Origin: JBIKWN01 sp044376365
GTDB lineage: Bacteria; Bdellovibrionota_C; UBA2361; JBIKWN01
Reading direction: 5' to 3'
Length of the DNA: 15,461 nucleotides
Assembly: GCA_044376365.1 (NCBI GenBank)
Contig: JBILLA010000038.1
Coordinates: forward strand, 1-15,461
This document shows, in pieces, positions 1 through 6,149 of this stretch; position 1 is the first letter of the stretch; each line of letters opens with the position of its first letter. The translations under genes were made by a program, and so were the position numbers. The notes beneath the pieces were generated by a model, which saw only the letters and a program-made list of their open reading frames with translations, was not told the DNA's origin and made no database searches.

Positions 1-440
1 GGATAGCGTTTCTCATCAATGTTTCGCTCTCGTAAGATTCGCTTGATCAGATCCTTACTGTCTGCTGCATCATAGACAGTAAAGTCATTTTTAAAGCCAA
101 GCACTTCTGCGTAGCGGCGTAGAATTTTTAAACCACAGGAGTGAAATGTTGAAACCCAGAGTGCTTGCGCAAGGTTGCCAACAAGCAGTTGAAGCCGTTG
201 TCGCATTTCACCTGCAGCTTTGTTGGTGAATGTAACAGCTAAAATAGAAGATGACCGTGCGTGTCCCTGTGTGATGAGGTTAGCGATACGGCGGGTAAGA
301 ATTCGAGTTTTACCAGTCCCTGCACCTGCAAGAACGAGGATGGGGCCAGTTGTGTGGAGTACCGCATCCTTCTGTGGTTGGTTAAGGTTTTCGAGGTGTC
401 GATGAGTTTGAGGTTGAAGCGATATACTACTGGCGTCCAT
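1..440 (-). CDS. UvrD/PcrA/Rep-type superfamily 1 DNA helicase, N-terminal part (truncated by window edge)
   Basis: Read on the minus strand from the ATG at 440-438, the frame is open to the window edge and gives about 146 residues. It shows the N-terminal signatures of SF1A helicases in order: a Q-motif-like stretch LNQPQKDAV, the Walker A loop LAGAGTGKTRILTRRI, motif Ia TFTNKAAGEM, and motif Ib-like STFHSCGLKILRRY, as in UvrD, PcrA and Rep. These enzymes unwind DNA 3'-5' with ATP in repair and replication restart. UvrD, PcrA and Rep cannot be told apart from this fragment. There is no obvious Shine-Dalgarno before the ATG, and the frame stays open somewhat upstream without another ATG/GTG/TTG, so 440 is the best start seen. 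The gene is transcribed away from rlmE. Confidence 0.93.
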   Translation of the reverse strand, partial: MDASSISLQPQTHRHLENLNQPQKDAVLHTTGPILVLAGAGTGKTRILTRRIANLITQGHARSSSILAVTFTNKAAGEMRQRLQLLVGNLAQALWVSTFHSCGLKILRRYAEVLGFKNDFTVYDAADSKDLIKRILRERNIDEKRY

Positions 441-529
441 GGTGTGCTTGGCGAATGAGGTTCTTGGTTTGGTGCTTATGAGAGTAGAGCATACACTCTT
501 ATTCGAAGATACCACTCCAAGAGTTGCCG

Positions 530-566
530 AGCTATGGGTGCAGCCTTAAGCGGGCTGCTCCCAGCT
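530..566. terminator. Strong hairpin without a U-tract; possible terminator or leader structure
   Basis: Nested arms pair as agct(530-533)/agct(563-566), ggg(536-538)/ccc(560-562) and gcagcc(540-545)/ggctgc(553-558), with a 7-nt loop (546-552), one t/t mismatch and a 2-nt bulge. It overlaps the stop codon of the putative small minus-strand ORF at 565-753 and lies about 90 bp upstream of the helicase start. It could therefore end the small transcript or fold in the helicase leader. Neither side has the T-run expected of an intrinsic terminator, so the role is open. Confidence 0.4.
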
Positions 567-753
567 ATGCCATTCGGCGACGCATGACGTGTTGGTTTAC
601 AAGCGAACGCTTGCACTCAGTCGCCCCTTCAGCACGTCCGCCACTTCGTAGCGCAACGTCACCCTCAGTGTGGAGGAAGATGAGAGCAGCGTAGTAGACG
701 CAGATAATGGCTGGGATGATGTTGACGAGGAGCTGGACTGAGAGAGCGATCAT
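565..753 (-). CDS. Putative small membrane peptide (62 aa), uncertain
   Basis: This small ORF matches no family I recognise. In its favour, the ATG (753-751) is preceded on the minus strand by AAGGAT with suitable spacing, and a candidate promoter lies at 790-816. The first ~27 residues (MIALSVQLLVNIIPAIICVY and onward) form one plausible transmembrane helix. The remainder is polar and Arg-rich, ending VMRRRMA. Against it, the C-terminal half looks like translated non-coding DNA, and that part of the interval is visibly richer in G+C than its flanks. It may instead be an untranslated RNA or chance. Confidence 0.3.
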   Translation of the reverse strand: MIALSVQLLVNIIPAIICVYYAALIFLHTEGDVALRSGGRAEGATECKRSLVNQHVMRRRMA

Positions 754-777
754 AATTGTATCCTTACAAAAATTATC

Positions 778-829
778 TTCGAGTCTATTTCTATATAAAA
801 TTTAGGTAGGTTTCAAGTCTTTTTCTATA
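778..829. repeat. Imperfect 18-bp direct repeat in the rlmE / small-ORF intergenic region
   Basis: TTCGAGTCTATTTCTATA (778-795) and TTCAAGTCTTTTTCTATA (812-829) agree at 16 of 18 positions and start 34 bp apart, about three helical turns. The second copy overlaps a perfect dyad, TTTCTA-TAG-TAGAAA (822-836). Same-face repeats between two divergent transcription units look like a regulator-binding site. The first copy overlaps the -10 and the second abuts the -35 of the minus-strand promoter candidate. Confidence 0.5.
790..816 (-). promoter_or_regulatory. Candidate sigma70-type promoter reading leftward (small ORF / helicase side)
   Basis: On the minus strand TTGAAA (816-811, 5/6 to the -35 consensus) is followed after 15 nt by TATAGA (795-790), or after 17 nt by TAGAAA (793-788), as -10. 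A start near 780 would give a leader of about 25-30 nt to the small ORF with its AAGGAT site. On the plus strand TATAAA (794-799) could serve as a -10 toward rlmE, with only a poor -35 (TTATCT, 773-778). Pattern match only. Confidence 0.3.
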
Positions 830-881
830 GTAGAAAGGTCGTGGAATTGCTTTTATCCCCCAAACCGACGAAAATTTCCCT

Positions 882-1481
882 GTGTCTAGCTCTTACGATC
901 GTAAAGATCATTACTATAACCTTGCGAAAGAACAGGGATTTCGATCACGTGCTGCTTTCAAACTCAAGGAGCTCGATAAGAAGTATAAATTATTAGAACG
1001 TGGATTTAAGGTCGTTGACCTTGGTGCGTGGCCTGGTGGCTGGATGCAGGTGGCGGGTAAAACTGTAGGGCAGCGCGGTTTAATTGTTGGAATTGATCTC
1101 GCCGAAATTGAAGAATTTCAAGAAGATAACGTCTTAACTTTTGTTGGCGATGTTCGTGACGAAGAAGTAATCTTGAAGGCTAAGGAAGCAGCCGGTGGAT
1201 ACTATGATATTGTGCTTTCAGATATGTCTCCTAAGCTTGTGGGTATCAAGGAAGCTGATCGAGCAGGAGCGGTTGCCTGTGCGGAGCTTGCGCTCTGGGC
1301 AAGTGGCGAACTGCTCAAGACGGGAGGCACTCTTGTTATCAAAGTGTTTAAGAACAACGAGACAGATGAGTTCGTGAAGGTTATGAGGAAGAGTTTTACG
1401 AAAGTAGTACGCAGCGAGCTCGAATCGACTCGTAAAACTTCTGATGAGTACTACTGTATAGGATTTGGCTTTAAGCGTTAA
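882..1481 (+). CDS. rlmE: 23S rRNA (uridine-2'-O)-methyltransferase RlmE (FtsJ/RrmJ)
   Basis: RlmE transfers a methyl group from SAM to the 2'-OH of U2552 in the A-loop of 23S rRNA during 50S assembly. The 199-residue protein is close to the E. coli length (209). It has the SAM loop VVDLGAWPGGW (residues 44-54) and the full K-D-K-E tetrad: K27 in RSRAAFKL, D114 in IVLSDMSPK, K154 in LVIKVFKN, E189 in TRKTSDEYY. Each is offset 10-11 residues from E. coli K38/D124/K164/E199. GTG is the only usual start after the in-frame TAG at 831-833, and the N-terminus aligns with the family from there. No clear Shine-Dalgarno is visible. The stop lies 3 nt before mlaE, so rlmE heads the long envelope operon. 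Confidence 0.95.
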   Translation: MSSSYDRKDHYYNLAKEQGFRSRAAFKLKELDKKYKLLERGFKVVDLGAWPGGWMQVAGKTVGQRGLIVGIDLAEIEEFQEDNVLTFVGDVRDEEVILKAKEAAGGYYDIVLSDMSPKLVGIKEADRAGAVACAELALWASGELLKTGGTLVIKVFKNNETDEFVKVMRKSFTKVVRSELESTRKTSDEYYCIGFGFKR

Positions 1482-1484
1482 GTA

Positions 1485-2282
1485 ATGATTGCAATCACCA
1501 CTGTCTCTATCGAAAAGTTTGGCGCGCTTGTTCTTAACATCATGGAAGGATGGGGACGCAGCTGGGTATTCCTGTATCGCTCACTTCGCGCAATTATCAC
1601 TCGACCATTTCGCCCGTACCTCTTCTTGCAACAGGTGCGACAAATTGGCGTCAATTCCATGCTTGTTATTTCACTGATCGCTGTTTTTACTGGCGCAGTG
1701 CTTGCCGTGCAGGCTGATTATACACTTTCTAAATTTGGTGCTACTGCATTTACTGGTCCAGCTGTTGCGCTGAGCCTTATTCGAGAACTTGGTCCTGTTC
1801 TAACAGCATTAATGATTATTGGGCGCGCTGGTTCAGCGATTACTGCAGAGCTTGGCATTATGCGCATTACTGAGCAGATTGATGCGCTTCGTTCTATGGC
1901 AGTCGATCCGATTAAGTACTTAATGGCTCCACGTATTCTTGCAGGGCTTATTACGGTACCTCTCTTAACGGGATGGTTTGTTTTTGTTGGTATTGTTGGT
2001 GGCTTTATTGTTTCGACTTCGCTCCTTGGCGCAAGCTCTGGAACATTCATCTCACAGATGGAGTCAGCCGTCGGTGCTGTTGATATTTACTCTGGCTTTA
2101 TTAAATCAATTGTTTTCGGGCTCCTCTTTGGCTGGATCTGTTGCTACAAGGGCTACTACTCTGGTTTTGGTGCTGTTGGTGTGAACCGTGCAACAACGCA
2201 GGCAGTTGTTGCTTCTTCTGTTGCAGTACTCGTTGTTGACTATTTCTTGACGAGCGTCTTAACGCGAGTGTTCATGGGGTAA
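1485..2282 (+). CDS. mlaE: Mla/MCE phospholipid ABC transporter permease MlaE
   Basis: This is the inner-membrane permease of the Mla complex, which moves phospholipids between inner and outer membrane in a complex with MlaF and MlaD. The protein has 265 residues, normal for the family. It shows an amphipathic N-terminus (SWVFLYRSLRAIITRPFRP), then several hydrophobic helices, and the hallmark central segment IRELGPVLTALMIIGRAGSAITAELG followed by EQIDALRSMAVDP, which contacts the ATPase. The ATG lies 3 nt after rlmE and 8 nt separate its stop from mlaF, so translation is probably coupled. The order E-F-D-C differs from F-E-D-C-B in E. coli. Confidence 0.96.
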   Translation: MIAITTVSIEKFGALVLNIMEGWGRSWVFLYRSLRAIITRPFRPYLFLQQVRQIGVNSMLVISLIAVFTGAVLAVQADYTLSKFGATAFTGPAVALSLIRELGPVLTALMIIGRAGSAITAELGIMRITEQIDALRSMAVDPIKYLMAPRILAGLITVPLLTGWFVFVGIVGGFIVSTSLLGASSGTFISQMESAVGAVDIYSGFIKSIVFGLLFGWICCYKGYYSGFGAVGVNRATTQAVVASSVAVLVVDYFLTSVLTRVFMG

Positions 2283-2290
2283 TCGGCAAG

Positions 2291-3043
2291 ATGATTCGAG
2301 TTCGTAATCTCTATAAAAGTTTTGGAGCGCAGGTCGTCTTACAGAATGTGAGCTTTGATATTGAAGTTGGTAAAACAACTGCAATTGTTGGACCGAGTGG
2401 TGTTGGAAAATCGGTACTGTTGCGACTCATCATGGGTATGATGAAGCCAGATGCTGGTCAAATTTTTATCGGCACCAGAGAAATTACCAACGTTACTGAT
2501 GAGCGAGCACTGAATATGATTCGTGCAGACCTTGGTGTGTTGTTTCAGAATGCAGCTCTTTTTGATTCGTTGACTGTATATGAAAACGTTGCTTTTCCGT
2601 TACAGCAGCGGCGGCAGCATGTTTCGCATGCAGAGATTCACCGACGAGTGGTTGCCATGCTTGGAGCGCTTAATTTAGATACGAGTGCATTTTGCCTTCC
2701 CGGTGAGCTCTCAATGGGCATGCGTAAGCGCGTTGGGATGGCTCGAGCACTGATTACACAGCCTAAAGTGATCCTTTTTGATGAGCCGAATACGGGGCTT
2801 GATCCTTGGGATGGACAGCAGGTTTATGATTTAATAGCGCACTGCAAGCAAGAGTATAAGTTTACGGGTATTGTCATAAGTCACGAGATCCCGGAAGTTT
2901 TCCAGATAGCCGATCAGGTGCTTATGTTGCTTGATGGCATGATCGCAGAGCAGGGAGCACCTGATGTCTTGCAGCACTCAGTGAACCCCGCTGTACAGCA
3001 GTTTTTAACAGGAAGTATTGATGGACCAATTCAAATCCAATAA
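2291..3043 (+). CDS. mlaF: Mla/MCE phospholipid ABC transporter ATPase MlaF (atypical signature motif)
   Basis: This is the cytoplasmic ATPase that powers MlaE/MlaD lipid transport; 250 residues. Visible motifs are Walker A GPSGVGKS (34-41), Q-loop Q86 in LFQNAALFDSLTVYENV, Walker B VILFDE (160-165), D-loop GLDP, and H-loop H198 in VISHEI. The ABC signature reads LSMGM (140-144) where this family normally has LSGGM, so a conserved glycine is Met142. Downstream of Walker B the text is EPNTGLD instead of the common EPTTGLD. The rest, including ENVAFPL, fits MlaF. The last 23 nt overlap the start of mlaD. No MlaB-like STAS gene, the usual MlaF partner, is in the operon. Confidence 0.95.
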   Translation: MIRVRNLYKSFGAQVVLQNVSFDIEVGKTTAIVGPSGVGKSVLLRLIMGMMKPDAGQIFIGTREITNVTDERALNMIRADLGVLFQNAALFDSLTVYENVAFPLQQRRQHVSHAEIHRRVVAMLGALNLDTSAFCLPGELSMGMRKRVGMARALITQPKVILFDEPNTGLDPWDGQQVYDLIAHCKQEYKFTGIVISHEIPEVFQIADQVLMLLDGMIAEQGAPDVLQHSVNPAVQQFLTGSIDGPIQIQ

Positions 3044-3545
3044 AGAAACAACACAAGAGATACCACTCCCACGGCGCACGATAACACTCGAGTTCCTTGT
3101 TGGTATTTTTACCCTTATCACTGTTGCAGCAGCTGGATACCTTGCCGTTGGGCTTGGAGATATTCGTTTTGTGAATACTGGTGAGAAGTATATCACTGCT
3201 GAATTTAATAATGTCTCTGGTTTAAAGCCTGGCGCCAGTGTTGAGCTTGCGGGAGTGCCTGTTGGTACCGTCGATGCAATTCAGCTCAAAGGCTACTTTG
3301 CTGAAGTCGTCTTGCGTATTAATCGAGACTTTGATCTTAAAGATGAAGATAACCTCTCAATTCGAACAAAGGGGATTATCGGTGACCGCTATGTGAAAAT
3401 TGTACCTGGTGGCTCACAAGTTGTGATTAAAGATGGTGGAAAGGTATCAGAAAGCAACACGCTTTCGGTTATAGACTTTGAAGAGCTCATCGAAAAAGTC
3501 GTCAGTCACTATTCTGATGATTCAAATGGAAAAGATGCCAAGTAA
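3021..3545 (+). CDS. mlaD: MCE-domain lipid transport protein MlaD
   Basis: MlaD is a membrane-anchored periplasmic protein whose MCE domains form a hexameric ring passing phospholipids between MlaE and MlaC. The 174-residue product has a short cytoplasmic N-terminus, one transmembrane helix (about residues 22-43, LEFLVGIFTLITVAAAGYLA) and a single MCE domain with FNNVSGLKPGASVELAGVPVG and the typical IRTKGIIGDRYVKIVPGG. The ATG at 3021 is preferred over an in-frame TTG just before it, because AGGAAG (3010-3015) lies at good distance. It overlaps mlaF by 23 nt and ends 2 nt before mlaC. Confidence 0.95.
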   Translation: MDQFKSNKETTQEIPLPRRTITLEFLVGIFTLITVAAAGYLAVGLGDIRFVNTGEKYITAEFNNVSGLKPGASVELAGVPVGTVDAIQLKGYFAEVVLRINRDFDLKDEDNLSIRTKGIIGDRYVKIVPGGSQVVIKDGGKVSESNTLSVIDFEELIEKVVSHYSDDSNGKDAK

Positions 3546-3547
3546 GG

Positions 3548-4177
3548 ATGTACGTGCAGGAGTTTAAAAAGAAATATATGAAGATAAGAAATATACTCGC
3601 TAGTATCCTTGCTCTTTGCTTTGTGCTCTTTCCGCAGAGCAGTTGGTCAGAGACGAATAGCCCCAAGCAGACAGTACAAGAAACGCTCGATGATATTGTT
3701 GCTGTTGTTGCAAAGAATAAGGGTGATCAGAATAAGAAAGCACGCCGTGATGGACTGCGTGCAATTATGAATCCAAAGTTTGATTTTGCAAAAATGGCAC
3801 AGCTCTCGCTAGGTCTTCATTGGAATACTATCAGCGAAACAGAGCGACAAGAATTTATTGATGTCTTTTCAAATCTTCTTTCAAAGACCTATATGACCAA
3901 AGTAGAGACCGTCGAAGCAGGGATGGTTTCAGTAGAGAGCGAGCGTATTGAAGAGGGCAACCAGAAGGCTGTCGTCAAGACGCTGGTGAAATCAAAAGGC
4001 GATTTTTTCCCAATTGATTACCGTCTCATCAATCAAAATAATGCGTGGCGAGTGTATGACGTAGTTATTGAAAACATTGGAATTGTTGTGAATTATCGTA
4101 ACGAATTTGCTTCAATAATTCGCAAGGATACTTTTGCTGGGCTTATGGATCAGCTGAGGAAAAAAAGCGTAGAATAG
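3548..4177 (+). CDS. mlaC: Periplasmic phospholipid-binding protein MlaC (Ttg2D family)
   Basis: MlaC is the soluble periplasmic shuttle that carries phospholipids between the outer-membrane MlaA complex and inner-membrane MlaFEDB. The 209-residue protein has an N-terminal signal peptide (basic, then ILASILALCFVLF, cleavage probably near SWS-ET) and the family's layout: a helical first half with NPKFDFAKMAQLSLGLHW and TERQEFIDVFSNLLSKTY, then a beta part ending VYDVVIENIGIVVNYRNEF. The ATG at 3548 sits 2 nt after mlaD. An in-frame ATG at 3578 (MKIRNILAS) gives a more classical signal peptide, so the true start may be there. No mlaB or mlaA follows. Confidence 0.94.
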   Translation: MYVQEFKKKYMKIRNILASILALCFVLFPQSSWSETNSPKQTVQETLDDIVAVVAKNKGDQNKKARRDGLRAIMNPKFDFAKMAQLSLGLHWNTISETERQEFIDVFSNLLSKTYMTKVETVEAGMVSVESERIEEGNQKAVVKTLVKSKGDFFPIDYRLINQNNAWRVYDVVIENIGIVVNYRNEFASIIRKDTFAGLMDQLRKKSVE

Positions 4178-4183
4178 AGCCCC

Positions 4184-5122
4184 ATGGCTATGGAAAAAGA
4201 CGCGTCGATATTTGTTGCTGGGCACCGAGGACTTGTTGGTTCAAGTATTGTCCGCGCTCTGAAAGCGCGAGGGTTCTCAAATCTCTTGCTTCGAACTCGT
4301 GATGAGCTGGATCTGAGCGATCAAAAAGCAGTACACGATTTCTTTGCTCGCGAGCGTCCAGCCTATGTTTTTTTTGCAGCAGCAAAAGTAGGTGGTATTT
4401 TTTATAATCAGACCCACCAAGCAGACTTCCTTTACGAAAATCTGATAACTGCTACTAATGTTATACATGCAGCCGCGCAGTATGACACAACCAAGCTTCT
4501 GTTCTTGGGGAGTTCATGCGTGTATCCAAAGATGGCGCCACAGCCAATTCGTGAAGAGTATCTGCTTTCATCGAGCCTTGAGCCGACGAATGAAGGATAT
4601 GCCATTGCTAAAATTGCAGGTTTAAAATTGTGCGAGAAATATGCAGAGCAGTACGGTAAGCGATTTATCTCTGCGATGCCAACAAACCTCTATGGTCCGA
4701 ATGATAATTTTCACCCCGATCGTTCGCATGTTATTCCAGGCATGATGCGCCGTTTTCATGCTGCAAAAATCAATGGCGATAAAACGATCAGTGTATGGGG
4801 AACCGGCACGCCGCGCCGAGAGTTCCTTTTTGTTGATGATCTTGCTGAAGGATTACTCTCGTTGATGGATCACTATGAAGATCGTGAGACCATTAACATA
4901 GGTACTGGCGTTGATGTCACCATTGCTGAGCTTGCGCAGCTTATGGCAAGTGTTGTTGGTTTTCAGGGTGAAATAGTTTTTGATACATCAAAGCCTGATG
5001 GAACACCTCGCAAGGTGCTTGATATTAGTAAAATTCGCTCTCTTGGGTGGCATCCACGAACTGAGCTCAAAGAAGGGCTTCGTATCGCTTACGAGTGGGC
5101 CGTTGCAAACGAAAAATTTTAA
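4184..5122 (+). CDS. fcl: GDP-L-fucose synthase (GDP-4-keto-6-deoxy-D-mannose epimerase/reductase)
   Basis: The enzyme converts GDP-4-keto-6-deoxy-mannose to GDP-L-fucose with NADPH, supplying fucose for surface glycans. The 312-residue extended short-chain dehydrogenase shows the nucleotide loop GHRGLVG (13-19) and all five catalytic residues at a constant +3 offset from the E. coli enzyme: S110 and C112 (SSCVYP), Y139 and K143 (YAIAK), H182 (SHVIPG). NLYGPNDNF and WGTGTPRREFLFVDD are characteristic of the family. An in-frame ATG at 4190 is an alternative start. The gene lies 6 nt after mlaC. Its usual partner Gmd (GDP-mannose 4,6-dehydratase) is not in the window. Confidence 0.96.
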   Translation: MAMEKDASIFVAGHRGLVGSSIVRALKARGFSNLLLRTRDELDLSDQKAVHDFFARERPAYVFFAAAKVGGIFYNQTHQADFLYENLITATNVIHAAAQYDTTKLLFLGSSCVYPKMAPQPIREEYLLSSSLEPTNEGYAIAKIAGLKLCEKYAEQYGKRFISAMPTNLYGPNDNFHPDRSHVIPGMMRRFHAAKINGDKTISVWGTGTPRREFLFVDDLAEGLLSLMDHYEDRETINIGTGVDVTIAELAQLMASVVGFQGEIVFDTSKPDGTPRKVLDISKIRSLGWHPRTELKEGLRIAYEWAVANEKF

Positions 5123-5144
5123 AAAGGTAGCTGAAAAAGGCCAT

Positions 5145-6143
5145 ATGAGCACGGGAAGTGGTGAATATATTTTAGTCTTGGGTGGTGCTGGCTATATCGG
5201 TAGTCATGCCGTTATTGCGCTGAAAGAACGTGGCTATCGTCCAGTGGTGTATGACAATTTTATTTATGGAAACCGCGACATTGCCGCACTGCTTGATGTA
5301 CCGATTATTGAAGCAGAGATAGCGGATCGTGCTGCCCTGAAAGCTGCATTCAAACAGTACAACCCCTGTGCCGTTATGCACTTTGCTGCGTTCGCATATG
5401 TTGGTGAATCAGTGACTGAGCCTGCGAAGTACTATGATAATAACCTTGCGACAACACTTGTACTGCTTGATGAGATGCGTCAAGCAAAGATCAATAATTT
5501 TATCTTCTCTTCAACGTGCGCAACATACGGAGTGCCAGCACGATTCCCGATCGTAGAAGATCTGCCGCAAGCACCAGTGAATCCATACGGCAGAACAAAG
5601 CTCATGGTTGAGCAAGTGTTAAAGGATTTTGATCATGCGTATGGTTTCCGTTCAGTTATCTTTCGGTATTTTAATGCTGCAGGAGCGCATCCGAACATTG
5701 CAATTGGTGAGCGCCATAATCCTGAAACACACCTTATTCCGCTTGCACTTGCTGCTACCGAGCCAAGCACGCCACTGAAAGTATTTGGCGATGACTATGA
5801 TACGCCTGATGGTACCTGTATTCGTGACTATATTCATGTCAGTGATATCGCGGATGCGCACGTGCGTGGCCTAGATTTCCTGCTTCGCGAAGGACGTTCT
5901 GATATTTTTAACATCGGAACAGGGAATGGATATTCTGTGCGCGAAGTGATTTCAACCATTGAGCGTATTGCAAAAAAGCAGGTTCATTTTGTCATGAATC
6001 CTCGACGAGCAGGGGATCCACCAAAGCTTGTCGCTGGTGCTGATAAAATTAAAACAGTTCTTGGATGGCAGCCTCGCTACAGCGATCTTGATACCATCAT
6101 TGAAACAGCCTGGAACTGGTACCTTAAAGAAACCAAACAGTAA
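5145..6143 (+). CDS. galE: UDP-glucose 4-epimerase
   Basis: GalE interconverts UDP-glucose and UDP-galactose using tightly bound NAD, providing galactose donors for glycan synthesis. The 332-residue protein (E. coli 338) has GGAGYIGS (13-20), FSSTCATYG with T124 at the Ser124 position of E. coli, the Y148-x3-K152 pair in NPYGRTK, the substrate segment FRYFNAAGAHP, GERHNPETHLIPL, and DGTCIRDYIHVSDIADAH. The ATG at 5145 is chosen because the family N-terminus begins there and an AAAAAGG site precedes it. The frame is open back to 4980, but that extension runs through fcl in another frame and is not GalE-like. The gap to fcl is 22 nt. Confidence 0.96.
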   Translation: MSTGSGEYILVLGGAGYIGSHAVIALKERGYRPVVYDNFIYGNRDIAALLDVPIIEAEIADRAALKAAFKQYNPCAVMHFAAFAYVGESVTEPAKYYDNNLATTLVLLDEMRQAKINNFIFSSTCATYGVPARFPIVEDLPQAPVNPYGRTKLMVEQVLKDFDHAYGFRSVIFRYFNAAGAHPNIAIGERHNPETHLIPLALAATEPSTPLKVFGDDYDTPDGTCIRDYIHVSDIADAHVRGLDFLLREGRSDIFNIGTGNGYSVREVISTIERIAKKQVHFVMNPRRAGDPPKLVAGADKIKTVLGWQPRYSDLDTIIETAWNWYLKETKQ

Positions 6144-6149
6144 TATTCC

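Noticed and set aside
1718..2050. 110-codon antisense ORF within mlaE
   Set aside because: Shadow of a strongly conserved gene; the translated sequence is Ile/Arg/Ser-rich with no family features.
4980..5144. N-terminal extension of the epimerase frame back to 4980
   Set aside because: It lies in another frame of fcl, is not epimerase-like, and the GalE family N-terminus with a suitable ribosome site begins at 5145.
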